In this document: positions 1 through 12,500 of the stretch, one piece after another
Layout: each line of letters opens with the position of its first letter
How positions within the stretch are numbered: position 1 is the stretch's first letter
Assembly (NCBI GenBank): GCA_013396755.1
Contig: VWZF01002965.1
Coordinates: 60,325 to 124,324, forward strand
Direction: 5' to 3'
Origin: Sclerurus mexicanus
Taxonomy: Eukaryota; Chordata; Aves; Passeriformes; Furnariidae
DNA length: 64,000 nucleotides
Notes under the pieces: model-generated
The model's input: the letters and a program-made list of their open reading frames with translations, nothing else
Told to the model about the DNA's origin: nothing
The model's database searches: none
Position numbers and translations under genes: made by a program

Positions 1-36
1 GGTAGTGTTGGATTAACAATTGGACTCAATGATCTT
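1..36 (+). mobile_element. CR1: CR1 LINE 3' end, clipped fragment
   Basis: The first 36 bases read like the 3' terminal block of an avian CR1 retrotransposon: 'ggtagtgttggattaac' followed by 'ttggactcaatgatctt'. The usual continuation ('tcttttccaacct' plus the short terminal repeat) is missing, so the copy is broken just after 'gatctt'. Its 5' part lies outside the window. Identification is by recognition of the family consensus. No coding capacity remains. Confidence 0.8.
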
Positions 37-309
37 GTTCACTGAAATACATAGAGACATGTTGATTTTAAAAAAAAAGAGCTTCAGGGATTTATAAAAA
101 TAATTCCAGGCACTTCCGTAGGCACTCTCCTTTTATCTTTATCAGAGAGGGTGTGAGGAAAATACATCAGAAAATACATTTATTTCCTTTATTTTAAGAT
201 GTCAAAAAAAAGCTTGCAAGGAAAACTTAGAACACAGTGGTTTAACTGAGACCATTCCTTCTTGGAGTGTCTCATCAGAAGAGAGTATCCTGAGAAAATC
301 ATCTTTCAG
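37..309. other. Non-coding sequence, no feature seen
   Basis: AT-rich DNA between two CR1 pieces, with short A runs (around 71-79 and 206-212). No exon, RNA gene or regulatory site can be supported. The tail of the stretch (250-309) could be unrecognised CR1 sequence joined to the next fragment. Confidence 0.6.
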
Positions 310-733
310 ACCACCCGAGGAACCTGAAAATACATAAGTCCATAGGACCCTGAAGCTGCCAACACACTCTCCATTGCATTTGAAAAGTCATGGCTGTCAG
401 GCAAAGTTCTCAATGACTGAAGAAAAAGGAATATCACACCCTTTCTTAAAGAAGGATGTAAAGCAGGATTCTGGGAACTACTGACCAAGCAGCCTTACCT
501 CTATGCCTGGTAAGATCCTGGAGCAGATCCTCCTGGAAAATCATTGATAGCTGGAAGATGTTGTCCAGAGAAGTTGTGCATTCCCCATTATTGGAAATAT
601 TCAAGGTCAGGTTGGATGGGGCTTTGAGCAACACAATATAGTGAAAAACATCCCTGACCATGGCAGGGTGTTTGCACTAGATGATCTTTAAAGGTTTCTT
701 CTGACCCAAACCTTGCTGTGGTTCTATGAATCT
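310..733 (+). mobile_element. CR1: CR1 LINE, internally deleted copy with 3' end
   Basis: Two parts of CR1 lie next to each other. From about 310 to 540 the sequence matches the reverse-transcriptase part of ORF2: 'gaaaagtcatggctgtcagg', then 'gggaactactgaccaagcagcc' and 'agatcctggagcagatcctc'. From about 548 to 733 it matches the 3' end: 'ttcaaggtcaggttggatgg', 'ggctttgagcaac', 'actagatgatctttaaagg' and a final 'ttctatgaatctg'. More than a kilobase of the normal element is absent between them. Stops and frame changes interrupt any plus-strand translation, so this is a dead copy. Minus-strand open frames here are chance shadows. Confidence 0.9.
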
Positions 734-1109
734 GTTTTTGGTTTCTTTGTTTTTTTCCAGACAATATATCTCTTTAATATTACTCAGGAATTGTCTTAAT
801 GTTTATTACAAAATTTTGATAGTGGTCTGTGGTCAACCAGTCAACTGCATTAGAAATATTTTATGTTTCTTAACCTTAATAGTTAACAGATATTATTTCA
901 AGCAGATACATGAATATAAATAAGTTAGCAAAACCAATGTTTGTAAATTACTTTTTTTTTTCAGTCTTTCTCAATTTCCTGCAGTGCTAAATGGAGAGAT
1001 TTTAAAAGCTTCATTATGTTATTTTCTGTGCAATTTCATGTGACTTCAACAGAGGAGAGACAGAAAGCACAAATGAATGAAGGACAATGATTAAAATCCA
1101 TGTATGTAT
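734..1109. other. Non-coding AT-rich sequence
   Basis: T-rich flank of the CR1 copy. Contains a T run at about 952-961 and no supportable gene or RNA. Small open frames on both strands are of chance length. Confidence 0.6.
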
Positions 1110-1194
1110 TGCATATATACATACACACACACACACATGTGCATGCCCACAGAGGCACATTATATGGATATTTACACACGTGTGCATGTACATG
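1110..1194. repeat. (CA)n microsatellite in alternating purine-pyrimidine DNA
   Basis: A CA run (1123-1137) sits inside a 37-base stretch (1110-1146) in which purines and pyrimidines alternate without a break. A second alternating stretch of 22 bases follows at 1173-1194 and contains the 10-bp palindrome cacacgtgtg (1175-1184) with a CACGTG E-box core. Alternating CA/TG-rich sequence is the classic substrate for left-handed Z-DNA. The alternation is seen directly; structure formation is inferred. Confidence 0.85.
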
Positions 1195-2996
1195 AACTGT
1201 GACACATAATAAGAAAATCAAATCATGTTGTGCCTCGATTTTCAAGAGAAACTGGTGCATTTTACCTTTGAAAATTCCAGTCATATATCTGTCACTAGGA
1301 TTCTCATTTTTTCTGGCATGTTTCTTGAGGCATGTAAAGGGAAACCTGAGCTCTGAGAATCTGCTGGCTTTCCCACATCTCTGTGAAGCAGGAGCTCCCT
1401 GCTCACTCCTCCCAGCTGTTCCCGTGCAGGGATGCCGTGTTGCATCTGCTCCACACGAGGCTCATTGTCAAAAGGGCATCTTGGTACTGGAATAAGTCTG
1501 CAGTCCTTACAATGGTAGGCAGCCTGGGATACCATCCCTGTGGGAGACCACAGTATGCTGGATGTATGGGATGCTTTCCTAATATGTCCTCTGACTTACA
1601 AAAAGTACACATCTGTTCAGCAGGATGGAATATGTCTGCTGGAACTGCAGGAGAGCAGAAGGAACATTTTAAGCTGAACAGTTGCTACTGCTTTTGCTAC
1701 CTCCACAGAATTCTGCATTTTCTTCTGCACAAGCATTTTTTCAAGAGAGGCCCCACGTGCTGTGGTTTGCTTACTTAGAGTGGAATTATAGTTTACTGTC
1801 AGGTTTATGTGAGGAAGGAGTGAAACATTAAACTAATTATGTTAGTCATATATTGAAATAATATTGGAACACATTGCTCAGTGATGCTGTAGGGATGAGG
1901 AAGGAGGGGGTAGAAATTTTGCAGAGCCAAGAAAGCCAGAAACTTGCTTCCAGTAAAAAGTTCTTGCTACCTCCATTCCCCTCCCTTCTCCCTGATTGCA
2001 CCAGGAGCTGCTTCCCAAACTCGTGTTCTTCCTTGGATACTCGTGTTTTAGGAACTCCAGCTATTTCAACTTTGATTTGTGTGCTACAGGACTCCAGGGT
2101 AGAGGACTCTTTTCCTATCACAGGAGAAAGTGTTGGCATAACATCTTGGATGTTTGGGAAGCTCTGACTCACTCTGCAGAGGATAATGGGTGGGACTTGG
2201 ATTGAGACCAGATCCCCTTCCACTGGAGAGGGTTTTCACTTGATCTGCAGAATGGGCTTGGACATGAGTCACAGTCATGAAAAGTGACCCGTGTCTCACT
2301 GGATTCCAAAGCCAATCTGCCTCTGGCTGAATTCTCTAGCACTTATCCATGTGCTCAAGTGAGATCAAATCTAGCTTGATCACAGGAGATATTTACTCCA
2401 AAACAAATTTTTATGTTTTGACTCTTTAGACCACTGCTCTTCTTGAAAGCAGCATGGTGTTCCTAAACTGCCCTCAGTTGGATTTTCCATTCCTTGTGTG
2501 CTGCTTCCTTCCTCTTCCCCCACAGAAAGTGCCTCCTGATTTAACTTCTCTTGTTGCTAGTGTCCCTTTTTCACTTGCACTGACCTGGGGCAACACACGC
2601 AATTCCAGTGGTTTCATTCAGCGTCAGCAGATGTGCCTGACAATTTGAGCAATCTCCCCGCATAGCAAACAGCCAGGGATACCTGGAGTCTAGCTGAAGT
2701 TTTGTTAATTAAAAAACTGGGCCTAAACAGCTCCTAGAAGAATAATGGAGCAGATCCTATCTTCTCTCTCCCTCTCTCTTTGGTCCATCACCACATTATC
2801 TGCATTGGTTGGAACCACTCAGAGTCAAGAAGTCTGACAGGAATTAACTTCACCTGCTCTCAGCACTGCAGTCAACTTGGCACGGCACAATCAGCTCTTG
2901 CAGGGCGCAAAAGAGGAACCAGCTCCAACCTGTCCTAGAAATTTTCTCCCCCACTTTGCCGCTGTCAAGCTGTTCTCGCTCCTTCCTCTCTCTCAG
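1195..2996. other. Non-coding sequence with unconvincing open frames
   Basis: No recognisable gene. The longest frames (1383-1778 plus, about 131 codons; 1846-2223 minus, about 125 codons) overlap other open frames on the opposite strand, show no known domain and have no supporting splice or promoter context. A CT-rich patch lies at 2762-2780. The 3' end of the stretch supplies the pyrimidine tract of the candidate exon that follows. Confidence 0.5.
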
Positions 2997-3145
2997 AAGT
3001 GGTTGTCTTTTCCCCTTCAGTAGCTCCAGTGCTTCCAGAAGCTCCGAGGCTTTTCATGTTTTCCAGAACACAAGTGTCCTACAAAATAAATAGCCTGGCA
3101 CCTGTCAGTTTAGTTGGATCTCCGCACTGGTGTTGCAAGCTGCAG
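2997..3145 (+). other. Candidate internal exon (splice-site bounded open segment)
   Basis: A strong acceptor (pyrimidine-rich run ending 'cttcctctctctcag' at 2996) is followed by 149 bases and a donor CAG|GTAAAT (GT at 3146-3147). One of the three forward frames is open across the whole segment: two leading bases then 49 codons, starting VVVFSPSV and ending WCCKLQ. The other two frames contain stops. The peptide matches no family I know and no neighbouring exon was found. A TATA-like AAAATAAATA inside it (about 3082-3091) gives an alternative reading as a promoter. Chance pairs of splice signals are common over 64 kb, so this is only a candidate. Confidence 0.15.
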
Positions 3146-5898
3146 GTAAATTCAGATTAGGGATGCTGACAGGTAACTGTGATGGTGTTACGCTGATGAA
3201 TGTTTATAAAAGAAGAAACAATAAATACTGGGAGTGGTCTACCTTGCAGAAATTATTTTAAAAAAGATGGGTGGACCCACCTAACCAAAAAAGAGAAAAA
3301 CAAAATTGTCAGGAAATTGTCTGGAAATTGTCTGGGAGTACCATAAGGAATATATTCTAGGCAGGAGAAACTTGTTTGATAATATAAGAAGGAAGGGAAA
3401 TGATTTGATTCAATTAACAAAATGGGGGAGGTGGAAATAAAAGTTGTATAAGGGTGGTTTCAAGTGTCTTAGCAAGACACTTAGTAATGAAGGCTGTGAA
3501 AAGTGAAGTTTAGCAAATGAGATGTGAGTCCAATCTCCAGAGCAAAAAAGTCATTGCAAATCAGGGCTGGAGACTCTTTCAGGTGAAAAAGTAAATCTTA
3601 TGTGAATGAGGACTGAAAACTGAACCTGGGAGAACTAAAAGTAGTATGTGATAAGGAAGGGAGAATGTGTTTGGACAACAGAGGAATAAAGAACAATCGA
3701 GAACTGATTGAAAGGACATATTACAAAACCATACTTATGTAATTAATGCTCAATATTTATTCATTACTTTCTCACCTGACAAGTCATAACAACTTTCCAG
3801 TAACTGGATTGAAACAGAAACATAAAGCAATTTATGCAGACTGTTGTTTCACACACAGAAACTCCAAAAAGCTGTGATGATAGGGGCCTCTGGATTTCTT
3901 TTGTCTATTTGGTACCATTATCTCTTTGTAGCCATGAACTAATGTAAGCTAAAAATAGTATACTGCATTAAAATCAACAGAATCGCTACAATCAGACCTA
4001 AGTTGCTACAACTACTTTGGCTGGCAAGCAGGGTGCTTATTCAAATAGAAAAACAGTGATATTTACTTCTATTTAAAAAATAATTAGAAGTGTGCTTGGA
4101 CAATCACAGCCTGTTGAGCTGGCATGTTTAAGGAAATTACAATCCTTGATCTGTGTGTTACCACCTCTAAACTGAAACAAAGTAAATTGAATATTTATCT
4201 CTTGTGTTGATGTTGCCATATGAAATATATTTCCTCATACTGTGAAACTAGTAATGTTTCAAACATAAGCTTTTGTCATTTGTGTCTGAAAAAAAAGATG
4301 AATTTTGGAGAGTATTTCCCTAGAAAAACAGAGACAATTGGGAAGGAAAAACAAACAAATCAAGTCTGACACGTTATGCAATGCAGATTCCCTTGGGTGT
4401 CAATAAACATGGCAAAGCCAGGCAGGGTTTTATGGATCAGAAGTCAAAAGAACAAAGCACAACATCGCACCTTTATAAAAAGTGTCTCATAATGAAGAAA
4501 CTAAATTAAATGTTTCCTCCAAAGAGCCCCAGTAACCAAAGCAAACAAGAGAATAATAATGAGCCTTGGAAATATTACCCATGAAAGAGGATCATGTAGT
4601 TTCTTTGATGAAAAGTGAAAATCACCCCAAATCAAACAAGCCTCTGCACATCGTCACGCTGAGTTCTCACATTTTTGGCTGCAGGCACATTTCATATGTA
4701 ACCTGGTTTGACAAGTTGCACTGGAAGAATGCCAGGACTAGAAAATCTACCTCTTTCAAACTACACAAATACAATAAATATTAACTTTTTGCATTGATTT
4801 ATTAATATTTTTTCTTTTGATATACTGAATGTTGAGGTCCTTTCAACCATGTCTGAACACCTTTCTCCAAAACTCTTTGTTCCAAAAGTGAACAGAGAAT
4901 GTTGAATGCTAAAATGAAAGAAAGAACTTGATCTGGGCATCAAACTCCAAAACTTACTTTGAAGACTGTGTTTGAGTTGAGCGCTGTCAGAATAAATTCT
5001 GCCTCTACCATACTTTGTGCAGTCAGGTGAATTCAACAGAATTGCACAGGATGTATACAACGCAGTTTGGTCCATTAATTTCTACTATTATCTAACCATG
5101 TTTAGTTCTGAGTGTAATCAGTTTAGAGTGGATTAAATCCTGTGCCAGCAGATTCACAGAATCAGTGAATTCCTCAGGACAGCTTCTATATTCCAGGTTA
5201 CAGACATACCCTGTGCCATCAGGAATAACCTAATTGCCTAGCAGAGATTTTCCAAGAAGTTCTGGTTCGTGGAACTTTTTGATTATTTGAATAAAGATAA
5301 TTATACAAAAAAAAAAAAGGCAATACTGTGAAATACTGATGAGTGATGAACAGAGAAACTTAAAAATATACTTAGTTTACTTGAACTGCCACTTCTGTTT
5401 AATTGGGAGGGCCATTTTGCTAAGGGCTGGCATATGGTGAGCACTTTGCCCTTATTTTACTCTCAACATTTTAATATTGGGCTTTTCTGATTACTCTTGA
5501 AATTACTGGGAAAATTCCTGGCAAGGACACCATGAGGTGCATCAGGTCAGTAACTCCTGTTTAAGGTCATACAGGAAATATGAGCAGCAATGCTTATTGC
5601 CTGAACAGAGGCAGTTAATCAGACTTGTGTGATATTTTGCTGAACAGATAAAAAAGCAAAAGCATTTTAGACCATGCATTCATGTTTAGGTATTTGCTTT
5701 TAGCATGTTCATGGGATCTGGTGGAGTCCACTGTCTTAGGATGGATCTGACTGAGTCATCTGGTACTGAAATCTGAAACTGCAATCTTAAGGGGCTTCAG
5801 ACTGGGAATATAAACTCTAAGCAAACTCTTGCTTAATGTTGTGATTTCAAAACTTTATAAATATGTGCCCTTGGGTCACAGCAAGCCCCTGCAGCAGT
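3146..5898. other. Non-coding AT-rich sequence
   Basis: Long stretch without a supportable gene. It holds a small imperfect tandem of the unit 'gaaattgtctgg' (3304-3335, under three copies) and an A run at 5307-5318. Open frames are short and unrelated to known proteins. A 'cacagaatca' at about 5155-5164 resembles the end of a minus-strand CR1, but the flanking bases do not continue the match. Confidence 0.5.
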
Positions 5899-6018
5899 TT
5901 AAAAGACATGGAGATGTGGCACTTAGGGACACGGTTTAGTGGTGGGCTTGACAGAGATGGTTGCACTTACTGGTCTTAAGGGTCTTTTCCAACCTAAATA
6001 ATTTTATTATTCTATTAT
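5899..6018 (+). mobile_element. CR1: CR1 LINE 3' end
   Basis: The block 'aaaagacatggagatgtggc', 'acttagggacacggtttagt', 'ggtcttaagggtcttttcc' and 'aacctaaata' is the 3' untranslated end of CR1 in plus orientation, closing with a degenerate terminal repeat (ttattattctattatta). It is about 120 bases long and 5'-truncated, as most CR1 copies are. Confidence 0.9.
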
Positions 6019-6481
6019 TAGTTACTATAGTTTTGGGGCAGCATGGAGACATATGTTACACAAGACTGTACTTATCTTGATTTTTCTGTGTTGTGGGTGA
6101 GCTATAAGAGTGCAGTCAAATCCCATGTTATTGAAAGGTGCAGTGATACTGGGAAGAAAAAAATTAAAAAGTCAATAAAACTGAGGCAGCTCTAGGTAAA
6201 GTGTTGATGACTGAGGATGGTGAGATCTCAGATCATTACCTAGCTATCATGGTTCATTTCAGTTTTGCTTGTTGCCTGTGAACATAGCTCCTTCTTTTGT
6301 GTACCTCCATGTCTTGGACTCCCTGTGAAGTCATTAACTCTTCACAAACAGTTTGCAGGAAGACTGGACAACTCATACAGTCTTCTGTATTCCTGTCACG
6401 AAGGTAACACACTAAAGATTAGACACTCCAGCACCTGTGCTTTGGGATCATTAGACATTTCAGCAGAAAAATTTTTAACCT
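6019..6481. other. Non-coding sequence
   Basis: No gene or repeat family recognised between the CR1 tail and the hairpin. A 91-codon plus frame (6265-6540) runs through the hairpin and has no recognisable domain. Confidence 0.5.
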
Positions 6482-6509
6482 TGTTCTCCAGTTCTGAAAC
6501 TGGAGAACA
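6482..6509. repeat. Perfect 12-bp inverted repeat (hairpin)
   Basis: The arms 6482-6493 (tgttctccagtt) and 6498-6509 (aactggagaaca) are exact reverse complements separated by four bases (ctga). In DNA this is a short cruciform candidate; in RNA it is a 12-bp stem with a tetraloop. There is no T run after it, no recognisable RNA gene around it, and no transposon terminal repeat further out that I can identify. Confidence 0.85.
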
Positions 6510-9500
6510 CAGCTGTGTGTCAAGTCACTGTGTCTGCTAGTCATAACCATATAAAAATGCTATTTTGCTGCACACTGCACTTGAGGAAATGAGTGAGAAA
6601 ATTGTATTTGACGTACATGTGCAGAGGAAGAGATTCACAAACCTATTACTCACGTCATAGCTAATTTCACCAAAACATCTCAAATTTCTTCAATTCCTGC
6701 AGAAGCTCTTTTCAATTAACGTGAAATATTTAAGTAGACTCTGCTTCTGTTCTAGCACCAGAGATCTTGAAGAAAAGAGTTTTCATATGGTGGGGCAGAC
6801 TAAGCAAGCAAAACAGCCCAGAAGCACTTGGGGAAACACAGTACTTGGAAAAAACTATTTTGAAGGGGAGCACAGAGGAAAGAAGACTGAATATCATTCT
6901 GCAATGTCACTCTAGGACTTTTTTATGCCTCTTGCTGTAACAATGTACAGTATAAGACATGAAAAATGGGTTTCTTTGTAAAAATAGACAATGATATCTG
7001 AATTGCTACCAAAAATGAAAGGGAAAAAAAAGGAAGGAAAGAAAACAGATACTTTTGGGCCTGAGAACAATTTTGAAACATACATTTTTGTAAAGTTGGC
7101 AAGACTTGTGGGTGCCTGATGATAATTGCAAGGGGCCCTACAGGCACAACCTCAAGCCAGGACTTACTCCCGTTAATCACAGAAGATGTAAGAGGCCAAA
7201 TGTACAATTAAGACAGGCTATTGCAGAAGAGGAAACAGGTCACACAATAGGAAGATGTTCCTTTCCCCTCCCTACCTCTTGGCAAGACATGACACCACAG
7301 AAAGCAACAGTGAAATATGCTCCAGAGATGTTGTATAAAGTAAGGAAGCACTCACATACAGCCAGGTTAAAAAAAGAGAGATGCAAGAGGCAAAAGAAAC
7401 TATGTCACAATTAATATTAATCACAAAACTGATAGTATTCAAGCAATTTTGGGAGATTCAAATGAGATATTCAGCATATAGTAACAGAGCTGACAGATTT
7501 CTGTGAAGGTTGGAATATTCATAAAACCTTACCAATCATAGGGAAAAACTTAGGAAATCTGACAGAACAGAACCAATTAAACAAGTGGCTAAAAATTGTA
7601 TCTCCTTGAATTTCATGGTTAGATTTTCAGAGTTAGCTTTTCAACATGTTAACTTCTTTTCACTGAAAGCCTGAATTCAGAGTATCAAGAGCTGTGAATC
7701 CAACCAAAGCATCATCCTTAAATGTAGGGATTGCACTGAGAGCTTTCCTCAGAAAGGAGAAATGGACCAAGTGTCTACCCTTAGAGCTGTAATGATCCCA
7801 TCTTTGAATCAGCTAGCTAGAATCTGCTCCCAGCAAACTCAGCAATGGAAGCTAAAATATCTAGAGGAGGAAGAAATCAACTACAATTGAACAGCAGCAG
7901 GATTCGTAAATGTGGTGTGCGATGAAAGATTTGTACTTTTCTGGTCAAAAGACTCTTATTGAGGCACAGAAACAAGAACCACTTAGCTTAAATCTCATAT
8001 TTGGGTCTTTGTGAATCCCAAGCAGGAATCTATCAGAACTGCCCAGAAGTTACTTGAACCCAGAGTACCACTCTTCTGGCTTGGATGGCACTAGGAGATG
8101 GATGACATCTCACAAAGGTGTCCAGACTTGGTAAGACACTAAAACTGAGGATGTAAGAGCTCAAGAGCTTGTAAGACTGTGAGCCTGCACTGTCAAATGT
8201 GTACTGTACCCAAACCTTCACCTTAATTCTTCTAAGAAATCTAAATTGTTCTACAGCTCAAGATTATTTATCAGCCTAAGTCTCAGGAAAAGCAATAGGG
8301 TTTGTATACATAATATTTATATAAATACAGTGTTAAAAAAGATCTCAAGCACAGGAAAATCTTGAAAGGTTCCATTCAGGCATTCAAAATCCAAGCCACT
8401 GCATCTATTCCATCAAGTCACCTCTGAAGAAAAGCCAGAATGACTAAGAAGCAGCACTGGGAATTGCCTAGAACCAGATTCTACATACAAGTTTGGATAT
8501 ACACAAGGAATTTTGCTGGAATTTAGACTTTAGTAGAAGGCCTTGAACTACACCAAAAGAACTCTGGGTTTGTGTAATAAGCCAGTTGTGTTCACAGAGG
8601 ACATCTGGTGTAATTTCATATTTGGCATCCTCAGTCTGTCATTACAGATATAACTTTAATGTTTATCATAATTCATCCCACAATTTTTTTTTGGTCTTTG
8701 CCTAGTAAAAGAAGAGAAGACTTCTCAATTCACTGGTGAGAAATAAAGATTTGGAGCCTTGGGTGTAATAATGTAATCAATATGTAAGCTTGGGAGAAAA
8801 CCCAGGTTTTTTCAACATTCACAAGTTCTTGTTTTGCAGTTCTGAAGCACCAAGATCAAACTTTTAAGACCTCGGTTCGAATGTTTTTCTGGAAATAAAA
8901 AAAAAAGATCAGAAATCATTTCAAGAATTAATTGTGTGTCTATTGAGGAAACATGTAATGTTTTGCAGGGTTGGTTTAACTATACCTGGATAACTTGTGG
9001 AAGAAGAGTTTACACAGGGTTTTAGAAGAAAAGTAAGTGTACTGAAGGAAGATGATTCATGGGCGAGGAAGTGTCAAGCCTTCTCTTAGAAGGCAAAGCT
9101 GGAATAAATTCATAGTGAAGAGGATTTGGCAGTGGGGAAAGCAAGGAAACAAGGCAGCTGCGAAGAAAAGCTTTAATCTCTACAGGCTCTGGATGAGAAT
9201 TAGCTGTCGCAATACATTTAGGGGTGGAAGACATCATGGTAAGTTAATTCCAAGGTGTAGAAAGTGTCTATGAGATATGACATATCGCTAAAAGGATGAA
9301 AATATGAAGTAAAGAGAAGGTGACTCGGATAGGGCAGGTCCCAATAGTAGATAAATCATGCAAAGGTACATGAGAAAGTCAGATTAGCAGCAAACCAGCT
9401 GGAATTTTCTCCATTTGAGAGGAGGATGAATTATTTTGATAGAATTATCCCCGGAGAGGTGTCAAGCTTTAAAAAATCTGGTTTCAGAGCCAGAACATCA

Positions 9501-12500
9501 TAAATGGACTTTATTTACATGTCTTGGAGCAGGATGTGTTTTCCTATGCCTGTTAGCACAATCCAGAGGATTAACCCAATTACAGCTTCTCTCACATTTT
9601 TGCCCATAGGCAAGGGCAACGAGAGAACATATGAAAGATTACTTAATATGTAAAAACTCAAAGTCCTTTCTTTTTAAGTTCCAGCTGGGTCCATAATATC
9701 TTTGGTGTCTCAAATTTTTTCCTGGAAGGTGGCATCTTAAACTTTATCTCTGCAAATTTTGATTAAAATCACATATAAACCTACAATATTCTGATCCTGT
9801 TCTTGCTCCATGATAACTCCAGACTCAGTCAGCTAGAGGACAAATGCAAGAAAGAAGTAAATGCCTTCTATGAGCTTCTCATCAAATTTATAACAAGGGA
9901 AAAGCTGTCTTGACTAGAGATACAGTTCAAACTAATAGTTGGAATTATGACGCCAGTAAAGGCAAAAAAAACCAGAGAAGAAAATATGTGGCAAACAGAG
10001 AAAATTGGAAATACACATAAATAAAAAATGCAGATGGTTCTGTGTCTTGCACAGAGGCAGGAGAGTTCATGAAATGAAATGAGGCATGTACCCATCTGTG
10101 CATAGACTAAAATGTCCAAAAAGGGAGAATCAGATCAAATGTTCAATTGCTGAGAGAAATTGCTGACTATTACTCCTTTTATCATGGGGAAAGTTTCTGT
10201 TTGGACTTAGAATCTTCACCATTGGTGTGTCCTCTTTCTATAGCAGTACTGCCAGTAGCTTTCTAAGGATTAAGCTTTGGCAGCCTGCAGAGTTTGCTTT
10301 GAGGTATGACTTGGAAAGGAAGTAAAATCACTTCAGACTGGAAGCTCTTCCATCTCAGGGACAGATGAAACAGATGCTGTGAGAGATGGAAAGCCAGCAC
10401 CCTGCAGACTGCTCTGTGGTCTCTCACACAGGCAGTGCACCAGGAGATTAACCTCATGCCCACACAGTAGGAAGAGGGGGGAAATACTCTTCTGTGCATA
10501 GTCAGTAGGTGGGGAAAGCCCCAGAGCAGCCAACCAGCCTCCTTATCCTGACCCCTCAGTACCCCCACAGATAAACTTTTCTCTTTCATCCTCACCCTGG
10601 GGCTGTGTGAGTATTCATTTTCAGTAACTCATTCTCCAGAGGTGAGACACTTGCTTACATTCACTTCAAACACAGTTCATATTTGCTCATCACTGGGATC
10701 AGGCCCTTGCCAGACAAATCTATAAATATTGGTCAGAAATAGGAATAATGAAGTGCTGTGGAGATATGCACATGTAGCAAAAATATATGTTTACCATTCT
10801 GCTATACTCCTCCTTGGCAAAGCTGTGTCTCTCGCACTCTTGATGCATCCCTTCTCTAAAAAGCAGATTCTTGGTGCATTCATTGGTAGTAATTCCCCTT
10901 TCCTACAAACACATCTGTTTCTTAAACTATGTCATAGCCCCTATTGGTTCTTCAAGGCAAATTCCACTAATGCCAGAGGAGTTTGCTGATTTTTTTTTTC
11001 TTTTCTGTCCCCTGGGCTTTTATGGAAGAGAAAGTGAGGATGAACACAATAAAAACAATTTGAACTTGGCCTATAAATAAAAGATTACAAATCAACGCTG
11101 ATAAATTCATCCCTTGAAAAATTTCAGAAGAGCTACCACAGGTCAGCTTTGTATCATACCTTATCTTATTAGGGATTAATATGCTTTCAGAGAAAGGTGC
11201 ATAAAATCCTCCCTTTATCCTGCGATTTGCTTCCCAACCAGCTTAATCAGATGAACTGTCATAACAAGTGTCCTTAGTAGTTATATCTTTTCCCAAACAA
11301 TGTTGAGTAATTTGGCCTAATGCAGTGTTTCCCTTGGTGTATGAAAAAAGGACAGGAAAAACCAGAATTTTATTTATGAATTCAGAGAGTAGTTTTGTTC
11401 TGTGAAGGTATGAAGAGGGTCTAGGAAGCACCAGAAAAAAATGTCCCGTGTTTAAGACAAAAATCATCTATTTAGTGCTTTCAGCATAGATTTTAGACAT
11501 TATTTGTGGCCTAGCTAGGATAGTTAGTGCTAGATCTTAAGAAATGAGCTGTAAATGTATGTGTGACCCCACTGGATAACTGAGAAACACCATCAGGAGT
11601 TTTTGCTTCATCATTCACCCCATGATACAGGGGAGCCACAAATGGAGGTGGCTAAGGGACAAACACATACATGGGTTCAGTGTAACTCATTAATGGTTTC
11701 TTTGAGCAGACCTGTGACTGAGCAGAGACCTGAGCAAAGCACAGACCCACTCAGAACCAGCAGACTCCCTCCTGGTCTCTCTGTGTGCCACAAGACACAG
11801 CTATGAGAGTATTGTTCTGGAAATGCTAGTTGTCATTGGGAACAGGCCTGGAAGGAGAGACAACAGATACCATCTTTATGTGACTCCAGTGAAGGTAATA
11901 CTGTGCAAATGCAATTTAGAGAAGGAAAATGGCTATTCCAGGTGATGGAAGGACTGTGTAGTGCCCAGACAAATGCCTCTGTATCACGAGATGCATTAGC
12001 AACAGTGTTGGGTTAAAGTCCTTTTATCTGCTCTGAAACAGACATGGTGTGAGGGAGAGTGGCAGGCAACTTCATGCCTCAGGGAGAATCATTTCATTTC
12101 TTTCCATCTCTGACACTCTCCTTAGTGTTGCTCACATCTAATTTCACAGGAAGTGGTTCAAGAGAAGATGTGTCATTCCAGATGTATTTGCACATGAGTA
12201 ACTGAATCTTGTGACCCTGACTGGCATCTCTGGAAATACTACTAACAAATAAGCCCCTTATGTTTTACAAGAATGCAGTTTTTCACCTAAGCAAACATAT
12301 TTTTTGGTAGAAGCATGGGATTTTCTGCATCAACTCGTGTTATTATCAAGTCTCCAGCCTATTGCATGGACAGCAGCCAGAGAGTGGAAAAGATGAACTA
12401 CATTCCCACCAAATAAGAAAATACCCTCTCCCTGTTTCACAGTCTTTTGTAAATTCTTATCAGCTCAAGGTGAGCCACGATGATCATAGCATCTGACCAG

